64,000 nt of DNA, from contig NC_064836.1 in assembly GCF_024166365.1 (NCBI RefSeq), positions 5,146,001-5,210,000 of the forward strand. Direction: 5' to 3'. The position numbers and the translations under genes are program-made. The notes beneath the pieces are model-generated. The model saw only the letters and a list, made by a program, of their open reading frames with translations, was not told where the DNA came from and ran no database searches. Source of the stretch: Elephas maximus indicus (taxonomy: Eukaryota; Chordata; Mammalia; Proboscidea; Elephantidae). Position 1 is the first letter of the stretch; every line of letters starts with the position of its first letter. Shown here piece by piece: positions 55,726 through 64,000 of the stretch.

Positions 55726-57158
55726 CTGAAATTGAAGTGTCAAATATGTGAATTTTTCATTTACTTCATAAAATCACATTTCTACTTATATAAAAAATAT
55801 CAACACCAAACTCTCATCTAAACACTAATTATGCACACATGTGTATATACACAAAAAACATATATAAAAATATAAAATATTAAAAATAAATAAAAACAAA
55901 TATATGACCAGAAAATTCTCAATAGAAACAACATGTGAACAGCAGTAAACCAGTTAAACTACAAATACAGCACAGACTCTAAACAAGAAATAGCAAAGTG
56001 CATAGTAAAAACCACAGGGTTTGGACAGATTGCTCAACATGCAACCTCTGCTGAGAGCTCTGCACAAACGTCCTGCCTCTTTGCCAAGACATTTGCCCAC
56101 GGGGCTGTGTCCTCCCTGACCAGGTTCTCTCAGCCCTTGCACCTCATAGCATTGCTGCAAAGATTGAATTAGATTAACCTAGGTAATGTGCTTATAAGCA
56201 CAGTCTTTGACGCAGTAAACACTTAAGAAATGTTAGACATTATTATTGTTGAATCATTTTCCAGACTATCGCTGAACTCCTCCAGGTAAAATGAAACAGT
56301 CTACATTTAAACTATTACATCCTAAAGCATAAAAGAGTGCCAGATAATTCTAGCCATTTAACAATAAAATAAAAGCAACTTTCATAATTCCTGGCATATG
56401 TGTTAACTAAATGATCAGAACTATAATTACAAATTTAAATATAGTTGAGGTAAAGCATAAATTGACTTGACACGTTTAAGGTTATTATAAACAACAGTTT
56501 TCAGTGTTCTTAAAGAAAGACTGGGATGGGAAGCAGGAGCTATCAAAAGCACCTGGAGATCTTTTTCAAAACGCAGATACTTTGTAGAGTACCTTCTATT
56601 AGCTGTTCTGACCCATCCTTACCCGACTCCAGCACACACAGTTTATCAGGACCTTCAGGTATGGACACTGTATTTTGAAAAAGATTGCTAGGTGATTCGT
56701 ATTATGCTTATTATATACTTGTATTACTAGCACTTGGTTACTTTTGATTTTATTGACCTCTGGTTTCTGTTGATCTATGGGTTTATAGCATATGATCTAA
56801 TACATGGATTGTGAGAAACCTTACAAATGTGTCCAAGTTTTCTATTCATAATGAAGATGAAGGACCTTTAAGGCTTCCTTGCATAAAAGGCAGAAGATTG
56901 CATTATATACACCAAATTAGGAAAATTTTAAATGGTTTTTTCAGGGTAGACTTGAATATTTGAGAATTAACACAAAATGTTCATTTTTATCTTAGAATCA
57001 ACCCCACCACAATCTGGATTTTTAAATTCACTTAAATTACAATAAAGTAACTTAACTTTTAAAAAAATCTCACACTGTTCCCTAGTTTTTTATTTGAATG
57101 GTTAAGGACAGAACAAACTCAGAGGAGTTCCTCAGGCAGCAATTTAAGATCACTAATA

Positions 57159-57187
57159 GCTATTAAAAAAAAATTTTTTTTAATAGC
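57159..57187. repeat. AT-rich palindrome
   Basis: GCTATTA-A8-T8-TAATAGC type perfect inverted repeat with one extra A in the middle. It can form a cruciform or hairpin. Confidence 0.9.
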
Positions 57188-57539
57188 AGTATACTACATC
57201 AGTTATAAAACTTTGAGACTGAAACCTCCTACAGACCAAAATCAAGTATGAAAAGCGACAACAGATTCTAGTTCAAAATGTGGTTTAGCCACAACATGCC
57301 TTTTCTTTCAAATCTTTTTATTACCATAAAATGGTTCTGACCAAAAATATGTGGTAAGATGAGTTTAGATAGACATAGCCTAAAAGGATACAGTATTGGC
57401 TTTTTATGGAACACGAATTGCTCTCACAAACCTTAGAAACCTTTACTGGAAGCCACAGACTACTCATTTTTAAATCCTCATCATGGTGGGCATGCAAAAG
57501 GTTATTTACTGTAGTATAAATTAAAGTGGAGTTGGGAGT

Positions 57540-57690
57540 GTGAAAGGCCTTCTTCACAACTCTGCCATTTATTATTAGCTTTATGATCTTGGGCAACTTG
57601 TCATCTCTGAGAGTCTATTTCCCCTTCTGTAAAATGGAAATAATAACAAATACTTCACAGGGTTTTGTAAGAACTCGGTTAAAAAAAAAA
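57540..57690 (+). repeat. MIR-like repeat (plus)
   Basis: TTTATGATCTTGGGCAACTTG, CCCCTTCTGTAAAATGGAAAT and CACAGGGTTTTGTAAGAACTC are in MIR order. Confidence 0.65.
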
Positions 57691-57769
57691 AAAAATTGAA
57701 TGCCTATATTGTAGACACAAAAGAACACACACTGAAGCTCACTTTTCTCCCCACCACCACCTTTTCTCT

Positions 57770-57895
57770 ATCATTTTCTGAGCTTCCTGAGTCCAGGATC
57801 ACTGTCTGCCTCATTTTTGTATCTTCTGTACCTAGCAAAAGCCCTGACATATAGTTTGAACCAAATAAATGTCTGCTGACAGACTAAAGCATACT
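57770..57895 (+). repeat. L2-like 3' end (plus)
   Basis: GAGCTTCCTGAGTCCAGGATC, ACTGTCTGCCTCATTTTTG and GACATATAGTTTGAACCAAA then TAAATGTCTGCTGAC. Confidence 0.55.
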
Positions 57896-60420
57896 GAAAT
57901 CATGCTAAAGGTCATATGCTTTACCTGGCTTTAAAATTAAATAATTATAATTTACATAATTATTCATCCCATTATATCTTGTGATCAAAGCTAGTAACAT
58001 AATGTTAACGTCTTTGCTACATAAAATAAATGGTTCATTTGAAAATAAAATGCATGTAAAAATCTGACTTGTACACGTTTCCAGTACAGCATTATAAATC
58101 AAGCTAAAGTTATCTAATTTGAGGGACTAAGTATCATTTTGGAAAAAAAAAAAAAATAAGGTGAAACCAAAATGATAAATCTTAAGTAATACATTACTGA
58201 CAAGTAGAACAAACTAAGACATTCTTTCAAAGGACTTAATTTGCTTTAAAAGATTATGACTATAAGGTTTTTAAAAAGGTTTTCAACTTTGTGTTTACTG
58301 GAAATAATCCATTCATTTCAGTTTGAGTGCAACAGTTCAAGTCTAAGGAGAGATAAATTCAAAAACTATTTACTGATCATGCATTTTTGAGTATGAGTAA
58401 CCACTTTGTGTTACTAAACTAGTGATTTGAGCCAACAGAAATTAATCACTTGGTAAAGTGCCTCCTGTTATCACAGGCTTTGCAAACAATCCTGTCAATG
58501 ACAATCACACACTTGTCAACTTAAGCACTGAATAAAAGCGTTTGTTCTTAAAATAAAAGATTGATTATTGCATATGCACACATACATTATAATACATACA
58601 TACACAGACACATGGGTATAAACTGAAAAGTGGTATTAATGGAGAAGAATGTTGCAGGGAACAGTTCCCTAAACTCCTTTTTCTATTTCTGATTAAATAA
58701 CAGCTTTTTATCCCAAGTGGAGTTGGTTCATGGTCAGGCCACTCTTTGGAGCATTTCAGAGTAAGTAAAAGAGATAAGAACATTTTTAGCTACTGCTACG
58801 TAGAAATAATTTTGAACTAAAAGACATCATCTCTGTTGTAAAAGAAACGGCTCTATTATGTTCTATAACCTGTCCCTGATTAATGGTCACCTATATCATT
58901 TTTTTTTTTATATCATTTTAGCAAACATACCTTTAGGTAATTGAAACACTTAGGTTTTTGTTTTTAATATCAGCATCAGAATTAGTTTGGTATTGCGAGT
59001 AATGACAAGTAACACTGTTCATAATAATGAAAGCTATAATACAAAGTTAGGTTTCAAGTAGATTTTTAAGGGAATTAAAGACTTTTAAGATGCTGCTTTT
59101 CACGTAAACCTTCATATTTTGCTTTTTATTCCTAAAGTAAAAATTAAGAATCTGGAATTAACATGCTAATGATCATACCAAAACATAAACAGCATACTTG
59201 GAAGTCCTACAAATATTCATAAACATAAATCTCTAGTATGGATTCCCTAATTTTAAAATATAAATAGATAAAATTGATTTAAATTGAGAATATATTTAAT
59301 TCTACACAAATATTATTCCACCTAACTCATCATTAACTGCAAGAGAAATTTGATTTTGTTAAATCTTATGACATGATATTAAAGTAGCATGACAGTATAT
59401 AAGATAAACGTTTTTAAGTGGCAAAATTGCTTCCTGCTACCGCTACCCTTTTTGATATTGATATCACTCAGGTTTTTCAAAGTGTTTTTATCATCAGGTA
59501 ACCATCTTAACTGGACATTGAGTCAAATAAAAGAAATGACCTGTTCTTTTAAATGCACTTAAGTAATCAATATTGTTAAGTGAAAATGAACATTCACAAT
59601 TTCCATTAGATTTCTGAAATAAAATGAAATATAAAATGAGTGTTTTAAAACTACAATATAACATAAAGAATAGGCTTAATGGTAAGTTTCTTTAGAAAAA
59701 TGTAAAGAATATATTTCTGATCAGATTCACAGGTTAAACTTGAATATTTTGGCCAGCAGACCAGTAGGAATGTACCTTTTCCCTAAAAGATAAACTGTTA
59801 TGCTTTTCATAATTGTTTAATTCTTCATTAGTTGGTGTATTTTTGGCATTCTATCTAAAAAATCCATAACGAGTTATGCTACTATAACATCAGTGTTCTT
59901 CTTCTTGTTGTTGTTACATATTGTTACATAAATATTTAATTCCAACACATCAAAACTCTGAGGATGACAATAATTGAATTTCAGAATGCTGATATCATAT
60001 TTTAAAAAATCTTTGATTTAAAAAAAAAAAAACAACTCATGAAAAGTTTATGGTTGACGGAGGGGTCAGTGGCGTAACTCTTTGCCATGCTGGGGAAGAG
60101 GCAGGATGGGGCACCGTCCTTCTGTGCTGCTAACATGCCAGTCTTATTACTGAAGCAAAGCAGCAGTAGCACTGGAGAAACACAGTCAATAAATCTACAC
60201 ACTCAAATTGCTTCTTCAGCCTGGAGGAAAAATTACCATAACTCAAAAACTTATCTCTGTAAGAAACCCTTCTTGGACACAAAGATAAGCTGACCAATCT
60301 AATAAAATTGAAGTCTTAAGAGAGAAAAATACAGGGTTTTGGTTTTTTTTTTTTAAATAAATCTTTAGCAGTTTAGAGAAATTTCTTTTAAAATTTTTCT
60401 TTACAAGTATATTAATTTCT

Positions 60421-61059
60421 TGTTCTACATTCTACTTTGGTGAGTAGCATCTGGGGTCTTAAAAGCCTGTGAGTGGCCATCTCCACTGGTCTCGCCCCTC
60501 AAGGAGCAAGGAAGAATTAAGAAAACTTAGGATACAAGGAAAAGATTAGTCCAAAGGACTAATGGACCACATCTACCACAGCCTCCACATCTACCACGGC
60601 CTCCACCAGACTGAGTCCAGTATAACTAGATGATGCCCAGCTACCACTGACTGCTCTGACAGGGATCACAATAGAGCTGGAGAAAAATGTAGAACAAAAT
60701 TCTAACTCAAAAAGGAAGACCAGACTTGCTGGCCTGACAGAGACTGGAGAAACGAGAGTATGGCCCCCGGACACCCTTTTAGCTCAGTAATGAACTCACC
60801 CCTGAGGTTCACCCTTCAGCCAAAGATTGAACAGGCCCATAAAACAAAACTAGACGAAAGGGGTACACCAGCCCAGGGGCAAGGACTAGAAGGCAGGAGG
60901 GGACAGGAAAGCTGGTAATAGGAAACCCAAGGTTGAGAAGGGAGAGTGTTGACACATCATGGAGTTGTTAACCAATGTCGTAAAACAATATGTGTACTAG
61001 CTGCTTAATGAGAAACTAGTTTGTTCTGTAAACCTTCATCTAAAATACAATAATAAAAA
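60421..61059 (+). mobile_element. L1 3' end, 5'-truncated, exact 16-bp TSD
   Basis: 3' UTR only: ATCTGGGGTCTTAAAAGCC, CTGACAGGGATCACAATAGA, GGACACCCTTTTAGCTCAGT, CTAGTTTGTTCTGTAAACC, then an AATAATAAAAAAA tail. AAGTATATTAATTTCT occurs exactly at 60405-60420 and 61060-61075. It contains an 18-bp tandem duplication (60567-60602). Confidence 0.94.
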
Positions 61060-61109
61060 AAGTATATTAATTTCTGATGGATCTTTAAAATTATCACTTT
61101 TATCAAAGT

Positions 61110-61300
61110 ATATCAACGGTTACCAGGGCAAAGAGGGAGGAGGGCAGGCAGAGTCACTGTTCAGGCGGCCCCGGGTAACTGTTAGTGGTAATGGAAAATG
61201 TGGCAGTGGATGTGGGTGATAGCTGCACAACATGATCAATGTAATCAGTGTCAGTGAACTGTACAGGTAAAAAATGCTGAATTGCCCCTCTCTCCCAAAA
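61110..61300 (+). mobile_element. Old L1 3' UTR fragment (plus)
   Basis: CAACGGTTACCAGGGCAAAG, TAGCTGCACAACATGATCAAT and GTCAGTGAACTGTACAGGTAA match the same L1 3' UTR pattern as 1570-1740. Confidence 0.65.
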
Positions 61301-61889
61301 GTCTTTCTACACAATGCTCTGGGCTAAAAAAAAAGTAGCCAAAATTTAAATATTTCTTCTTAAAAATGCTCAGTAAACTCTGACAGGTTAGTGAAAAACA
61401 TGCTGAAGTGTTACAATAAATTAACTCAACAGCTATTTACAGACACCTGCCTAATATAAGGCATTCAGTTAGTATAGTAGCTATATATAAATACGACTGC
61501 TGCTGAGCACAAGTGAGAATGAGGTAGGTAGTTTAGAGCTCAAACCAGGAGGATTAAGTATGTGAAGGAATAGAAATAAATTGTTGCTTTTATGCCATTT
61601 CAAAAATTAGGTAACCAGATGACTGTAAGGTTCCAGTATAGTAAATTAGATCACCATGATATAATGAACAGGAAAACACTCTGAAGACTATAAAGAGCCC
61701 ATTCAGTGCAAATTATTAGAATTAGTAACAGTAGTGGAACAACAATACCACCCTCAAAGGCATATCAACTGACAGATATAAATAATTTGCTAAAGAATTT
61801 AGCTGAACTTTATTATCACCAGACCAAAGAATTAATTAATTCACCAGTCAATAAATATTCAAATTGAAAGCTCACTTTTCTAGATGCTT

Positions 61890-62250
61890 GAAATAAAGGA
61901 ATGAATGAAATGGACAAAAATCCAAACCTCATGATGCTAAAGCATCTAGTCAGCATGGCAAGGGTAATAACACCCAACAAGAAACATAAGAAAAGATGTA
62001 CTGTGTTAGAAAGTGCTTCATGCGAGAGGACAAACTAGAACTGTGTTAGGGAGTGTTGGGCAAGAAACTTTCGGTTTAAAATAGCGTGGCCAGGGTAGGC
62101 CTCATGAAGAAGATAACATCTGAGCCAAGACTTGAAAGTGGTAAGGAAGTAAGTGAGGTGGTTTAAGGGGAGAAGAGGACTCCAGGCAGAAGAAAGAGCT
62201 GTGTCAATAAAGGCACTAAAGCAGGAGGAGACATGTACTCAGCAAGCTTG
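61890..62250 (-). repeat. L2-like old LINE fragment (minus)
   Basis: CCAAACCTCATGATGCTAAAG, GGCCAGGGTAGGCCTCATGA, GAGCCAAGACTTGAAAGTGG and GACTCCAGGCAGAAGAAAGA follow a widespread reverse-L2 pattern. The 62153-62359 ORF is a by-product. Confidence 0.45.
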
Positions 62251-62318
62251 TATGTTCCAAGTAGCTGGAGAAAAACCAACCCACCATGATGGCTACTCTC
62301 ACTTTAAATTCATAATCT

Positions 62319-62462
62319 TGGCGCCCTGGTGGTGCAGTGGGAAAGAGCTTGGCTGCTAACCAAAAGGTTAGCAGTTCGAGTCCGCCAGCTGCTCCATGGA
62401 AACCCTGTGGGGTAGTAAATTTTTTTTTTTTGTCCTATAGGGTCGCTATAATTCGGAACATA
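62319..62462 (+). mobile_element. AfroSINE copy (plus) with internal T-tract
   Basis: TGGCGCCCTGGTGGTGCAGTG, GCTAACCAAAAGGTTAGCAG, CCGCCAGCTGCTCCATGG; the usual TTCTACTCTG middle is replaced by A3T12 before GTCCTATAGGGTCGCTAT. Confidence 0.9.
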
Positions 62463-62504
62463 GTAACAACCTCAAAAGGGCTCTAAATTATGCCAAGCAA
62501 TCCT

Positions 62505-64000
62505 ACTGTTTTTTTCCCTAGTCCACTCACTTACCCCATTTAGATCATAATTTCCTATCTTCTCTCTCCTCAAATAGCCAACCATCTTTCCCCCATTCTC
62601 TCTCAACTGGTGAACTGGCTTCCTAATTTCACTGAAAAAATGGAAGCAATCAAAAGAGAAATGCTGTGAGCTCTCAGCACCACCCTTACCCACCTCTCCA
62701 TCCATGCCCACAGACTCTGCCTTCTCTTTTATAGATGAACTCTCTGTGCTCCTCACAAAGGTGGACTCTCCAGCAATTGTTCCTTCTCTCTCCTGCATCT
62801 AATTTTTTATCTACTAGATTTTCCCAGCAGCCTACATATATGTATTATTTCTTCTCTTGACCCCATATGCTTCTCTATCTATAGACATTTCTCTGCTCTT
62901 TTTTACAGTAAAACTCCTCAAAAGAGCTGTCAATACTTTTTGTCTACATGCCCTCTCCTCCTATGCTTCAATCATGATTACTTTTTCACTACTTAGCAAA
63001 TTTACTCTTGCTGAGGTCATCATGTGTCCAAAATTTTTACTAAACCCGGTGGCCAAATTATCACTTTAATGACCCAGTTCCGAGCATTTGACACAGTTGA
63101 TTCCTCCCTCTTTGGTACTCTTTCTTCACTTGGCTGCTAAGGTAGAGTATGCTCCTGATTTCTCTTCTACTTCACTGGTCACACTCTTTCTTGGCCTCCC
63201 CTGCTATTGTCTCCTTTACATTCCCCTTTCAATATTAAGTCCCTGGGCCTCTTGTCATTTCTATTTATAATCACTCCTTTGGTAATTTCACCTGGTCTCC
63301 TATTTAAGGCTTTAAATACTACCGGTATGCTGATGATTCTCAAATTTGTATTTCCAGTCTAATTTTCTCCTCTGCCTCCTTAATCAGTCTGCCTATTCCA
63401 TATTTCCATTCAGATGTCAGGTATTTCAAATTTACCACGTCCAAAACTGAACTCTTATCTCCTCAACAAAATCTCTTCTACCTGCAATCTTCCCCATCTC
63501 AAATTAAATGACAACCATATCCTTCCAGGAGCCCTGGTGGTGCAATGGTTACGGGTTTGGCTGCTAACCAAAAGGTCAGTAGTTTGAATCCACCAGCCAC
63601 TCCTTGGAAACCCTGTTGGGCAGTTCTACTCCCTCCTGTTGGGTCACTATGAGTTGGAATTGACTTGACAGCAACAGGTTTGGTTTGGTTTTTTAGCCTT
63701 CCAGTGCCTCAGAGGAGAAACTGCAGAATCATCCTTGACTCCCTCCTTATTCTCTCACTTCATGTTCATTCAATCCTTCAAAGCATCCACTGGCTTTACC
63801 TTCAAAACAGATCCATACACCTGATTGCTTCTCAGCACCCCTCCCACCAACCAGTTCCAAACTGCCATCGTTTCTCACCTGTGTTGCAGGACTAGCCTTT
63901 CAAATCTTCCTTCTCCCTGCTTTTATCTATGACCACCCCAAGGGATATTGCTGAAATACTGCATTCTCCATGAAATCTACACTAACTATACTCTTAAACT
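62505..64000 (+). repeat. Old CT-rich dispersed repeat, interrupted by a SINE
   Basis: A long C/T-rich block with a familiar mammalian pattern (TATGCTGATGATTCTCAAAT at 63327, CCAAAACTGAACTCTTATCTC at 63441, ATCATCCTTGACTCCCTCC at 63729, CATCCACTGGCTTTACCTTC at 63784). Family not assigned. ORFs in it, including 62472-62798 minus, are not credible genes. Confidence 0.5.
63529..63696 (+). mobile_element. AfroSINE copy (plus) with 8-bp TSD
   Basis: GAGCCCTGGTGGTGCAATGG through ATTGACTTGACAGCAACAGG and TTTGGTTTGGTTTTTTAG. CCTTCCAG repeats exactly at 63521-63528 and 63697-63704. The host is the old CT-rich repeat, whose pattern resumes after it. Confidence 0.93.

Larger units (their letters stand above)
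55726..64000 (-). other. DENND1B intron (at least 8.3 kb), runs off the window
   Basis: No further exon was found. Stretches with no recognised feature: 55726-57150, 57900-60400 and 61300-61880. Others are repeats listed separately. Minus ORFs at 55954-56160 and 60002-60202 are not exon-like. Confidence 0.75.

Noticed and set aside
62472-62798. 108-aa minus-strand ORF as a further DENND1B exon
   Set aside because: Lies in a dispersed CT-rich repeat and has no DENN similarity.
1-64000. CRISPR arrays, operons, prophage or other prokaryotic systems
   Set aside because: Spliced vertebrate gene and mammalian retroposons throughout. No regularly spaced repeats and no prokaryotic gene organisation.

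Overview
This is a vertebrate, almost certainly placental-mammal, genomic window, and its repeats point to an afrotherian (elephant or a close relative). Many copies of an afrotherian-type tRNA-related SINE are present, with a head reading roughly GCCCTGGTGGTGCAGTGGTTAAG and a tail reading ATGAGTCGGAATCGACTCGACGGCAACGGGTTTGG. There are also BovB-like RTE LINE fragments sharing the same tail, and a young L1 family with a characteristic 3' UTR. The sequence is AT-rich and intron-dominated. No bacterial, viral or organellar genes were seen.

The only cellular gene I can support is the 3' part of DENND1B (connecdenn 2, a Rab35 guanine-nucleotide exchange factor), on the minus strand. Eight coding exons are visible at 55635-55725, 45928-45968, 45126-45194, 36625-36681, 35670-35777, 14642-14724, 13479-13695 and 12175-12711. 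All have consensus splice sites and compatible phases. They sum to 1203 nt, that is 400 residues plus a TAA stop. They encode the end of the dDENN part of the DENN module and the whole disordered C-terminal tail. The 3' UTR follows below 12175 and may run to a poly(A) signal at 5936-5941. The exons for the rest of the DENN module lie beyond the right edge of the window.

Layout: 1-5900 is intergenic sequence made largely of an old L1 (+) interrupted by a SINE and a younger L1. 5900-12174 is the presumed 3' UTR, with an antisense L1 3' end at 10540-11275. 12175-14724 holds the three 3'-most exons. 14725-35669 is a 21 kb intron. 35670-36681 holds two exons. 36682-45125 is an intron with two RTE fragments and several SINE and L1 insertions. 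45126-45968 holds two exons. 45969-55634 is an intron with two 5'-truncated L1s and a small DNA transposon. 55726-64000 is the start of the next intron upstream.

The points most worth a second look are: a candidate 45-nt in-frame cassette exon at 37096-37140; a run of symmetric phase-0 exons in the tail; two AfroSINEs inserted in tandem at one target site, leaving three copies of the target duplication; a near-exact 71-bp tandem duplication at 15370-15511; CTCF-like core motifs at 26574 and 32081, and one inside a duplicated segment at 20609; and several retroposons with clear target-site duplications. I saw no evidence for a novel multi-gene system. This looks like an ordinary mammalian gene in an afrotherian repeat landscape.
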